Source: JBCCFW01 sp039029535 | GTDB taxonomy: Bacteria > Acidobacteriota > JBCCFW01 | Direction of reading: 5' to 3' | Length of the DNA: 51,173 nt | Assembly (NCBI GenBank): GCA_039029535.1 | Contig: JBCCFW010000033.1 | Span: forward strand, 1 to 51,173 | Shown here: positions 14,134-21,710 of the stretch, piece after piece | Position numbering within the stretch: the first letter of the stretch is position 1 | Layout: each line of letters begins with the position of its first letter | Position numbers and translations under genes: made by a program | Notes under the pieces: model-generated | What the model was told of the DNA's origin: nothing | What the model saw: only the letters and a program-made list of their open reading frames with translations | Databases searched by the model: none

Positions 14134-16728
14134 ATGTCCGCGGACGACGTAGATAAGGACGAGCTGGTCGGTCAAGTTCTGGCCGACCGCTATGAGGTCG
14201 AATCCTTCCTGGCCGAAGGGGGCATGGGAAAGGTCTATCTCGCGACCGACCAGATGCTCTCCCGCAGGGTCGTCGTGAAGATCCCGCACGTGCAGTTCCT
14301 GGCCGATCGCGGCTTCAAGGAGCGCTTCCGTCGCGAGATCAAGAGCCTCATGACGCTCGAGCACCCGCACGTCGTGAAGGTGGTCGACGTCGGCGTGCAC
14401 GGCCCCTCTCCCTACGCGCTCTTGCAGTACCTCGGCGGCGGTAGCCTCGAGGATCGGATGACCCGGTCGTTCGCGGCCAAGGAAGTCGCCGAGTGGCTCC
14501 GGCCGGTGGCCGACGCCCTCGACTTCATCCACGGCAAGGGCTTCATCCATCGCGACGTCAAGCCGGGCAACATCATGTTCGATGCCAACGGCTACCCCTT
14601 CCTCGGGGACTTCGGCATCGCGCGCGCTCTTGGCGAAGAAGAGGGCGGCAGCCTGACGCAGACCGGCTCGGTCCCGGGCTCCCCCCGCTACATGGCTCCC
14701 GAGGTCGCGCTGGGCAAGGAGCCGGGTCCCAGCTACGACCAGTACTCCCTCGCCGTCGTCGTCTACCAGGCGCTCTCGGGCAAGCTGCCGCACGAGGCCG
14801 ACACGCCCATGGCGGTGGTGACGCAGAAGGCCGTCTCGCCCCCGAAGCCGCTGCGACCGCTGGTGCCCGCCGTGACCGACTCGGCCGTCGGGGCCGTGAT
14901 GCGGGCGCTGGAGAAGGAACCGACGGCGCGCTACGGCTCCTGCCGCGAGTTCGCCGAGGCCTTCGTGAGCGGCACGCAGGGCAAGACCACGGTCTCCGTG
15001 CCGTCCCCGCCCAGCTCGCCGACCATGACCATCGACGTCGACACCGACGAGGTCACGCGTCGAGCGGCGGCAGCGGCGCGAATCAAGGCAGATCAAGCCG
15101 AGTCGACCCTGGTGCCGGAGCCGCGTCCGAAGGGCAAGGCGGCCCTGCTGATCGTCGGCCTGGCCATCGGAGCCGCAGCGGTGTGGCTGGGCATGTGGCT
15201 CGGTCAACGGGTCGATCCCCTCGCGGCCGGAGCCGAAGCGGCCCGCCTGGCTGAGCAGCTCCCCGACCAGATCCCCGGGACCACGACGCCAGATGGCCAG
15301 CCCGACGGCACGACGTCCGCGGTGGCGACCGAGCCGGACGACGGCGGCTCGGGTGCGTCGGGTAGCGGTGACTCGGGTGGACAGCCCTCGACGGGGACGT
15401 CGTCGGAGCCCCCGGCTGAAACGACGAGCAGCAGCACCGGCTCGGCAGACACGACCGGCGGCGAGACTTCACGCGAGCCCGCGACCTCACGCGAGCCGGA
15501 GCAGGCCGCAGCATCGGGCTCGGGGAGCAGTGACGGTGCGACCGACTCGTCGTCCTCTCGCGAGCCGGAGCCTCCCCGTCGAGATCCGGACCCGCCGCGC
15601 CGCGATCCGGAGCCGCCCCGTCGCGATCCCGAGCCCCCCCGCCGTGATCCGGAGCCTCCACGACGAGACCCGGAGCCCGAGCCGCCGCGCCGCGATCCCG
15701 AGCCGCCTGCACGCCGCGATCCGGAACCGCCCCCGGTCGAGCGCGCGAGTCCCTTGGAGTTGTCCGACCTCAACGCCGAGGAGGGGCAGACCCTGGCGAT
15801 TGGCACCTTCACCCTGGAAGGCACCGCCGACGCCGACCTGGTCTCCGTGCGCGCCAACGGTGAGAGCTGCGCGGTGGTGGGACCGAGCTTCGCCTGCCGT
15901 CTCGAGATCACCGAGGGCGAGAACACGATCGACCTGGAAGCCATCGGGCCGGCCGAGCGTCAGGTCCAGCAGCGGCTCACCCTGGTCGGACAGGCGGCCC
16001 TGCGCGAGCGCGGACGCAACCCCGAGGGCTATCAGCTCCTCCGGCGTCCGAGGGACCGCGCCGAGATGGTGCTCGTTCCGGGAGGACGAGCACGACTCGG
16101 TCGCGACGACGGCAACGCCGACGAGGCCCCCAGCCACGACGTGCAGCTCTCGTCGTATCTCATCGACGTGAACGAGGTGACCTGGGGGCAGTTCGAGCTG
16201 TTCATGCGAGCGAAGAGCATTCGCACCTGGCGCATCCCCTCCTGGGATCCCGGCGACGATCACCCGGTGGTGAACGTGACCTGGGATCACGCGAGCGAGT
16301 TCTGCGACTGGGTGGGTGCCCGGCTGCCCACCGAGGCGGAGTGGGAGCACGCCGCGCGTGGTGACGGCGGTCGCTACCCCTGGGGCGAACGCTGGGAGGA
16401 CGGCCGCGCCAACCTCGACTCGGGTCCCGACGGTCACTCGAAGACCGCGCCGGTGGGCTCGTACCCGAACGGACGCAGCCCCTACGGGCTGAACGACATG
16501 GCCGGCAACGTCGAGGAGTGGGTCGCCGACTGGCACGCCCCCGACGCCTACCGCCGCCGAACGCCGCGGGACCCCACGGGACCGCGGGCGGGGACCGAGC
16601 GGGTCATCCGTGGCGGCGCCTTCCACTCGCAGTCGCCCGACCACGTCCGCGTGACGCGTCGCAACCAGAAGCCGCCGGACCATCGTCGCGCCAACGTCGG
16701 CTTCCGCTGCGCCCAGGATCCCCCCTGA
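14134..16728 (+). CDS. membrane Ser/Thr protein kinase with extracytoplasmic FGE-like domain
   Basis: 864 aa. The cytoplasmic kinase domain (about 18-290) has the glycine loop AEGGMGKVY, Lys49 in VVVKI, HRD 139-141 with DVKPGN, DFG 159-161 and the APE motif in YMAPE, so it should be active (Hanks type). One transmembrane helix follows near 335-357. A low-complexity outer linker comes next: Ser/Gly/Thr-rich, then RRDPEPP repeats at about 477-535. A small beta domain (LEGTADADLVSVRANG) precedes a SUMF1/FGE-sulfatase C-type-lectin-like domain (about 644-860) with LVPGG, DVNEVTWGQFELFM, RLPTEAEWEHAARG, YPWG, NDMAGNVEEWVADW, RGGAF and GFRCA. The domain lacks the CxxxxC pair of catalytic formylglycine-generating enzymes, so it is probably a ligand-sensing domain controlling the kinase. 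Confidence 0.93.
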   Translation: MSADDVDKDELVGQVLADRYEVESFLAEGGMGKVYLATDQMLSRRVVVKIPHVQFLADRGFKERFRREIKSLMTLEHPHVVKVVDVGVHGPSPYALLQYLGGGSLEDRMTRSFAAKEVAEWLRPVADALDFIHGKGFIHRDVKPGNIMFDANGYPFLGDFGIARALGEEEGGSLTQTGSVPGSPRYMAPEVALGKEPGPSYDQYSLAVVVYQALSGKLPHEADTPMAVVTQKAVSPPKPLRPLVPAVTDSAVGAVMRALEKEPTARYGSCREFAEAFVSGTQGKTTVSVPSPPSSPTMTIDVDTDEVTRRAAAAARIKADQAESTLVPEPRPKGKAALLIVGLAIGAAAVWLGMWLGQRVDPLAAGAEAARLAEQLPDQIPGTTTPDGQPDGTTSAVATEPDDGGSGASGSGDSGGQPSTGTSSEPPAETTSSSTGSADTTGGETSREPATSREPEQAAASGSGSSDGATDSSSSREPEPPRRDPDPPRRDPEPPRRDPEPPRRDPEPPRRDPEPEPPRRDPEPPARRDPEPPPVERASPLELSDLNAEEGQTLAIGTFTLEGTADADLVSVRANGESCAVVGPSFACRLEITEGENTIDLEAIGPAERQVQQRLTLVGQAALRERGRNPEGYQLLRRPRDRAEMVLVPGGRARLGRDDGNADEAPSHDVQLSSYLIDVNEVTWGQFELFMRAKSIRTWRIPSWDPGDDHPVVNVTWDHASEFCDWVGARLPTEAEWEHAARGDGGRYPWGERWEDGRANLDSGPDGHSKTAPVGSYPNGRSPYGLNDMAGNVEEWVADWHAPDAYRRRTPRDPTGPRAGTERVIRGGAFHSQSPDHVRVTRRNQKPPDHRRANVGFRCAQDPP
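15571..15735 (+). repeat. imperfect 21-bp tandem repeats encoding RRDPEPP
   Basis: About seven copies of a 7-codon unit (PPRRDPE with DPD, EPE and PA variants) make up the outer linker of the kinase. Codons vary between copies, so selection appears to act on the protein sequence. A proline-rich, charged tract of this kind forms an extended stalk and can change in copy number by slippage. Confidence 0.85.
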
Positions 16729-17345
16729 GCACCCGCGTCCTCCTCCTCGACCTCGGCGGCGTCCTCGTCCAGCTCACGGGCGACGCGACGCAGGCACGCT
16801 GGCTCGGTGAGGACGACCCCCTCCGGGCGCGGGCGCGCTGGCTCGAGTCACCGAGTCTCCACGCCTTCGAGACGGGTCGCCTCGACGAGACGACCTTCGC
16901 GGCCAACATCATCGAGGAGCTCGACCTGCCGGTCGGTCCCGACGAGCTCTTGCGCGAGTTCGGCTCCTGGCCGCGCGAGCTCTACCCGGGCGCGCTGGAC
17001 CTGCTGACCTGCCTGCGGGGGCAGGCCGAGCTCGCCTGCCTGAGCAACACCAACGCCCTGCACTGGGAGATGCTCTGCGACGTGCATGCCCTGGGCGAGC
17101 ACTTCGACCGCTGCCTCCTCTCGCACCGGCTCGGCCTGCTCAAGCCCGACCCGGCGATCTTCGAGCGGGCCCTGGATGAGCTGGGCTGCTCGGCCTCGGA
17201 GGTCTCGTTTTTCGACGATGGCCCGGGCCACGTCGCCGAGGCCCTTCGGCAGGGCTTCGACGCCGAGCAGGTCGACGGTCTCGACGGACTCCGCCAGGCC
17301 CTCGAGCGGAGGGGGTGGGGAACTTCCCCCTCCGGCACTCCGTAA
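16725..17345 (+). CDS. HAD-superfamily hydrolase (YihX-like phosphatase)
   Basis: 206 aa. Motif I is LLLDLGGVL (Asp nucleophile, with Gly at the second-Asp position as in the YihX/epoxide-hydrolase N-terminal group), motif II is LSNTN, motif III is GLLKPDPAIF with the conserved Lys, and motif IV is FFDDGPGHVAEA. Such enzymes dephosphorylate sugar phosphates or related metabolites. No ATG, GTG or TTG lies near motif I. The likely start is CTG at 16725, which forms a CTGA overlap with the kinase stop and has AGGA 6 bp upstream. A longer frame from 16518 would lie within the kinase FGE coding region and adds an unrelated Arg/Pro-rich stretch. Start is uncertain; identity is good. Confidence 0.8.
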   Translation: MSTRVLLLDLGGVLVQLTGDATQARWLGEDDPLRARARWLESPSLHAFETGRLDETTFAANIIEELDLPVGPDELLREFGSWPRELYPGALDLLTCLRGQAELACLSNTNALHWEMLCDVHALGEHFDRCLLSHRLGLLKPDPAIFERALDELGCSASEVSFFDDGPGHVAEALRQGFDAEQVDGLDGLRQALERRGWGTSPSGTP

Positions 17346-17367
17346 CGGGTCCTGGAGGTTCGATTCC

Positions 17368-17787
17368 ATGAGCACGCAAGCGTCCTACACCGTCACCGAT
17401 GGCTCCCCGGGCTTGATCCTGCGGGCCCTCTACTTCCTGGTCATCGGTCTCTGGCTCTCGGGCCCCTGGGTCGTCGTGGCCTGGATCGCCTGCGTGACGG
17501 TCATCGGGCTCCCGCTCGGCATCTGGATGCTGCACCGGCTCCCGCTCGTGACCACTCTCAAGCCGGTGGAGCGCCAGCTCGTCTTCGCCGACGGCGGCTG
17601 GCACGAGAGCCACCTCCCGCAGCTCCCCTTCCTGCTCCGGGCCCTCTGGTTCGTGCTGGTCGGCTGGTGGCTGTCGGCCCTCTGGCTCAAGCTGGCCTGG
17701 GCCGCCACGGTCGTCATCATCGGGCTGCCGCTGGCCTTCTGGATGTTCGATCGCACGCCGGCCATCCTGACCCTCGAGAGACGCTGA
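17368..17787 (+). CDS. YccF-like (DUF307) membrane protein
   Basis: 139 aa, ATG preceded by GGAGG about 10 bp upstream. Two similar halves each contain two hydrophobic helices: LILRALYFLVIGLWLSG...VTVIGLPLGIWMLHRLP and FLLRALWFVLVGWWLSA...VVIIGLPLAFWMFDRTP. The repeated IGLPLxxWM signature is typical of tandem YccF domains. Function of the family is unknown; it is an inner-membrane protein with four helices. It sits 22 bp after the HAD gene, probably in the same transcript. Confidence 0.8.
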   Translation: MSTQASYTVTDGSPGLILRALYFLVIGLWLSGPWVVVAWIACVTVIGLPLGIWMLHRLPLVTTLKPVERQLVFADGGWHESHLPQLPFLLRALWFVLVGWWLSALWLKLAWAATVVIIGLPLAFWMFDRTPAILTLERR

Positions 17788-17881
17788 GCGGCGAGTCGCG
17801 GAGCGAACGCGGCCCGCCGTCGATGCTCGGGGATTTCACCCCTCCTCCGGTAGACTCCACGGCCTCTCATTCGGAGGGCCC

Positions 17882-20800
17882 GTGGCCAAGCTCGACGGTT
17901 ACTACCGACATCCCACCCTGTCCGGCGACCTCGTCGTCTTCGTCGCCGAGGATGAGCTCTGCTCCGTCTCAGCCGAGGGAGGGGAGGCCCGTCGGCTCAC
18001 CGCCGGCTGGGGCGCCGCGAGCTTCCCGGTGCTCTCACCCGACGGCACCAAGGTCGCCTTCACGTCGCGGCACGACGGCTCCGAGGAGGCCTTCGTCCTC
18101 GACCTCGACGGCGGGGTCCCTCGACGCCTGAGCCACACCGGCGGACCGACCCGCACGGTGGCTTGGTCGGCCGAAGGTGATGCCGTCATCTACCAGACCA
18201 TGGCGGGGCAAGCCTTCCGCGGGAACATGGTCCTGGACCAGGCGCCGATCGATGGCTCGCCGATCGAGCGGTTGCCCCTCGGACCGGCCCGCGAGATCTC
18301 CTACGAGCCCGACGGCTACGGGACGGTCCTCTCGCGCAACGCCGGTGACCCCGCCCGCTGGAAGCGCTACCGAGGCGGCACGGCCGGCACCCTCTGGATC
18401 GACCGCGACGGCGAGGGCGAGTACGCGCCGCTGATCAAGCTCGACGGCAACCTCGCTGCTCCGTTCTGGGTGGGCAAGCGGATCTTCTTCCTGTCGGATC
18501 ACGAGGGGCACGGGAACATCTACTCCTGCCTGCCGACGGGACGGGGTCTCAAGCGACACACGAATCACCAGGACTACTACGTCCGCTACCCGGGCTGCGA
18601 CGGCGAGCGCTTCGTCTACCAGGCCGGTGCCGATCTCTACCTGCTCGATCCCTCGACCGACGAGGTGTCGTCCATCGAGATCGACTTCCCGGTCTCGGGT
18701 CGCGACCGCAGCCGGATCTTCGTCGCCGCCTCCGACTGGCACGAGTCGAGCCGTCTCCATCCGGAAGGTCACTCGCTGGCGTCCATCGTCCGCGGCGGGC
18801 TCTTCACCTTCGGTGCCTGGGACGGCGCCCCGCAGCGTCACGGTCCCGTCTCGTCGTCGCGTCAGCGTCTGGCCGCCTGGTTGTCCGACGGCGAGCACGT
18901 GGTGAGCGTGAGCGACGAGGATGGCGAGGAGAACCTGGTCGTCCGTCGCGCCGACGGCACGGGCACGGCGCGGACCATCAAGGGGGACTTCGGTCGGGTC
19001 CTCGACCTCGAGCCCTCGCCGGCCGGTCCTCTCCGCGTGGCCGTGGCCAACCACCGGCAGGAGCTGTTCATCGTCGACCTCGCCGGCAAGGGCAAGAAGC
19101 GTCGCGTGGACGTGTCCGAGCACGACCGCATCGGCGGGATGAGCTGGGCGCCCGACGGGCGGCACCTCGCCTACGGTTTCTCGCACGACCGTCGTAGCTC
19201 GTGCATCCGCATCGTCGAGGCTGCCAAGGGCAAGCCGCAGGACGTGACCGGGAGCGACTTCATCGATCACTCGCCGGTGTTCGACCCCGAAGGTCGGTAC
19301 CTCTACTTCCTGTCGCACCGCGTCTTCGACCCGATCTACGACAACCAGTACTTCGACCTCGGCTTCCCCAAGGGCACGCGTCCGCACCTCGTGACCCTTC
19401 GCGCGGACGAGCCCTCGCCCTTCGACTCCGCGGCTCGCTCACCGCAACCGCCCCGGCTCGAACCGCCGCGACGCGAGGACGAGAAGGACGGCAAGGACAA
19501 CAAGATCGAGATCGAGCTCGACGGCATCGCCGAGCGGGTGCTCGCCTTTCCGGTCGAAGAGGGCATCTACCGCAGCATCGTGGCGGCGCCCGACCGCGTC
19601 TTCTTCACCTCCGTGCCGCCCGAAGGCAGCCTCGGCCAGACCTGGGCCGATGGGGACGACGAGGACCCGAAGGTGCTCGTGCAGGTGTACGACTACGAGC
19701 GGCACCGCACCGAGGACTTCCTCGAAGCGGTCTCCGACCTCAGCGGGACTCCCGACGGTCGCAGCCTGCTCGTCCGGATCGGGCGCAAGCTCCGGCTGCT
19801 GTCGGGCGGTCTCGATCCCAAGGACGTCCCGCCGCCGTGGGAGACCGGTCGCGAGGGTGGCTGGATCGACATCGACCGGCTGAGCGTCGAAGTGGTCCCC
19901 GGGCTCGAGTGGGTCCAGATGTTCGACGAGGCCTGGCGACTCCAGCGTGATCACTTCTGGACGCCGGACATGTCGAAGATCGACTGGAATGGCGTGCACG
20001 ATCGCTACCGTCCGCTGGTCGATCGCGTCGCCACCCGAGGCGACTTCTCCGACCTCCTCTGGGAGCTCCAGGGCGAGCTCGGCACCTCGCACTGCTACGA
20101 GCTCGGTGGTGACTACCGCCACGAGCCGGACTGGACCCAGGGTCACCTGGGGGCGGACTTCGAGTGGGACTCGCGAGCGAAGGCGTGGAAGGTCTCCGAC
20201 CTCCCGCGCGGCGACTCATGGGAGCCCGACGCGTCCTCGCCGCTGCTCACTCCCGGCGCGAACGTGTCGGTCGGCGACCAGGTCCTCGCCATCGACGGCG
20301 TGGAGCTGTCGGCGACGCGCTCGCCTCAGTCTTGTCTCGTCGATCGGGCCGGTCGGGAGCTGACCGTGCGGGTGCGCTCCGGCAAGTCCGAGCCTCGCTC
20401 GGTGAGCGTACGTGCGCTCGGCAACGAGATGCCGCTGCGCTACCGCGCGCAGGTCGAGGCCAACCGCGAGTGGGTACACGCCGAGTCCAGCGGTCGCGTC
20501 GGCTACGTCCACGTTCCCGACATGGGCCCGCGCGGCTACTCGGAGTTCCACCGCTACTTCCAGTCCGAGATGGACCGACCCGGGCTCATCATCGACGTTC
20601 GCTACAACGGAGGCGGGCACGTCTCCGAGCTGCTCCTCGAGAAGCTGCTGCGTCGTCGCATCGGTGGTGGCATCTCCCGCTGGATGGGTGAGGACCACTA
20701 TCCGAGCGAGGCTCCGGTCGGGCCGATGGTCGCGCTGACCAACGAGCTGGCCGGCTCCGACGGCGACATCTTCAGTCACTCGTTCAAGCTCTTCGAGCTC

Positions 20801-21112
20801 GGGCCGCTCATCGGCAAGCGCACCTGGGGCGGCGTGGTCGGCATCTGGCCGCGGCACGCCCTGGTCGACGGGACCATCACCACCCAGGCCGAGTTCGCGT
20901 GCTGGTTCACCGACGTGGGCTGGGACGTCGAGAACTACGGCACCGATCCCGACGTCGAGGTCGACAACCTCCCGCAGGATCACGCGGCCGGTCGCGACCA
21001 GCAGCTCGAGCGTGCTCTCTTCGAGGTCAAGCAGCTCGTGCGTCACGCCGGTCGCCCCGCGCGTCCGCCGCTGCGTCGGCCCAACCTCAAGCCCCCCCGC
21101 CTCAGGAGATGA
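17882..21112 (+). CDS. tricorn protease homologue
   Basis: 1076 aa, close to the 1071 aa of the archaeal type enzyme. GTG start with GGAGG upstream. The order is a six-bladed beta-propeller (about 10-300) and a seven-bladed propeller (about 310-650, with TPDG/SPDGT-like blades), a charged linker DEKDGKDNK, then C1, a PDZ domain (about 760-850, SVGDQVLAIDG) and the C2 catalytic domain. The expected residues are present: Ser736-His737 in GTSHCY, nucleophile Ser959 followed by Asp960 in AGSDGD, and Glu1017 in VENYGTDPD. It degrades oligopeptides, likely downstream of ATP-dependent proteases. A TAGACT -10-like hexamer lies at 17851-17856. Confidence 0.95.
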   Translation: MAKLDGYYRHPTLSGDLVVFVAEDELCSVSAEGGEARRLTAGWGAASFPVLSPDGTKVAFTSRHDGSEEAFVLDLDGGVPRRLSHTGGPTRTVAWSAEGDAVIYQTMAGQAFRGNMVLDQAPIDGSPIERLPLGPAREISYEPDGYGTVLSRNAGDPARWKRYRGGTAGTLWIDRDGEGEYAPLIKLDGNLAAPFWVGKRIFFLSDHEGHGNIYSCLPTGRGLKRHTNHQDYYVRYPGCDGERFVYQAGADLYLLDPSTDEVSSIEIDFPVSGRDRSRIFVAASDWHESSRLHPEGHSLASIVRGGLFTFGAWDGAPQRHGPVSSSRQRLAAWLSDGEHVVSVSDEDGEENLVVRRADGTGTARTIKGDFGRVLDLEPSPAGPLRVAVANHRQELFIVDLAGKGKKRRVDVSEHDRIGGMSWAPDGRHLAYGFSHDRRSSCIRIVEAAKGKPQDVTGSDFIDHSPVFDPEGRYLYFLSHRVFDPIYDNQYFDLGFPKGTRPHLVTLRADEPSPFDSAARSPQPPRLEPPRREDEKDGKDNKIEIELDGIAERVLAFPVEEGIYRSIVAAPDRVFFTSVPPEGSLGQTWADGDDEDPKVLVQVYDYERHRTEDFLEAVSDLSGTPDGRSLLVRIGRKLRLLSGGLDPKDVPPPWETGREGGWIDIDRLSVEVVPGLEWVQMFDEAWRLQRDHFWTPDMSKIDWNGVHDRYRPLVDRVATRGDFSDLLWELQGELGTSHCYELGGDYRHEPDWTQGHLGADFEWDSRAKAWKVSDLPRGDSWEPDASSPLLTPGANVSVGDQVLAIDGVELSATRSPQSCLVDRAGRELTVRVRSGKSEPRSVSVRALGNEMPLRYRAQVEANREWVHAESSGRVGYVHVPDMGPRGYSEFHRYFQSEMDRPGLIIDVRYNGGGHVSELLLEKLLRRRIGGGISRWMGEDHYPSEAPVGPMVALTNELAGSDGDIFSHSFKLFELGPLIGKRTWGGVVGIWPRHALVDGTITTQAEFACWFTDVGWDVENYGTDPDVEVDNLPQDHAAGRDQQLERALFEVKQLVRHAGRPARPPLRRPNLKPPRLRR

Positions 21113-21172
21113 GTCGCAGCCGGGGGTGCTAACCTCCGGCGCACGGCCCAGTCAGCCAGACGGAGAAGCGAG

Positions 21173-21700
21173 ATGGAGCGCGCGGAACTCATCAAGGCCC
21201 TGTCGACGGTCACGCTCTGCGAGGGGTTGTCCGAGGAGGAAGTCGGCACGCTGGCGGACGCCGGCAAGGTCGAGGAGGCCTACATGGACACCGCCCTCAT
21301 GGAGGAGGGCGCGATCTCCGACTCGCTCATCATCGTCCTCGACGGTGAGGTCGAGGTGTTCAAGGACGACGATTCCGGTGAGGAGACCCAGCTCGCCACC
21401 GTGGGCACCGGCGCGATCCTCGGCGAGGTCGGGCTCCTCGAGTCCGTGCCTCGCACCGCCACCGCCAAGGCGATCTCTCCCGTGCGGCTCTACCGTCTCG
21501 AGCGGGCCGAGTTCGACGCGCTCTGCCGCAGCGGCAACCCGGCCGCTCTCGGGCTCGCGCTGGCCGTCGCACGCAGCCTGGCGCTTCGGCTCAAGCAGAT
21601 GAACGAGAAGGTCATGGACTTGCTCGAGACCCCGGCCATGCGTGGGCCCAACCTCTCGTCCGTGCGGAGTGAGCTCGCCGGCGAATGGAGCCTGTACTAG
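21173..21700 (+). CDS. cyclic-nucleotide-binding domain protein
   Basis: 175 aa. Residues about 10-125 form a cNMP-binding fold: LCEGLSEEEVGTLADAG, DSLIIVLDGEVEVFKDDDSGEE, LATVGTGAILGEVGLLESVPRTATAKA and VRLYRLERAEFDALC. The phosphate-binding cassette is GEVGLLESVPRTATA, with Glu and Arg in the expected places, so cAMP/cGMP or a related ligand could bind. The C-terminal part is a short helix with no HTH, so it is not a CRP-type regulator; it may signal through protein contacts. It lies 60 bp after the tricorn gene, preceded by a TAACCT -10-like hexamer (21130-21135). Confidence 0.85.
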   Translation: MERAELIKALSTVTLCEGLSEEEVGTLADAGKVEEAYMDTALMEEGAISDSLIIVLDGEVEVFKDDDSGEETQLATVGTGAILGEVGLLESVPRTATAKAISPVRLYRLERAEFDALCRSGNPAALGLALAVARSLALRLKQMNEKVMDLLETPAMRGPNLSSVRSELAGEWSLY

Positions 21701-21710
21701 CCGCTCGCCG

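Noticed and set aside
13522..15207. 561-codon minus-strand frame over the kinase start
   Set aside because: Antisense shadow of the kinase domain, with no family features.
15571..15735. CRISPR-like direct repeats
   Set aside because: In-frame 21-bp coding repeats without spacers, within the kinase gene.
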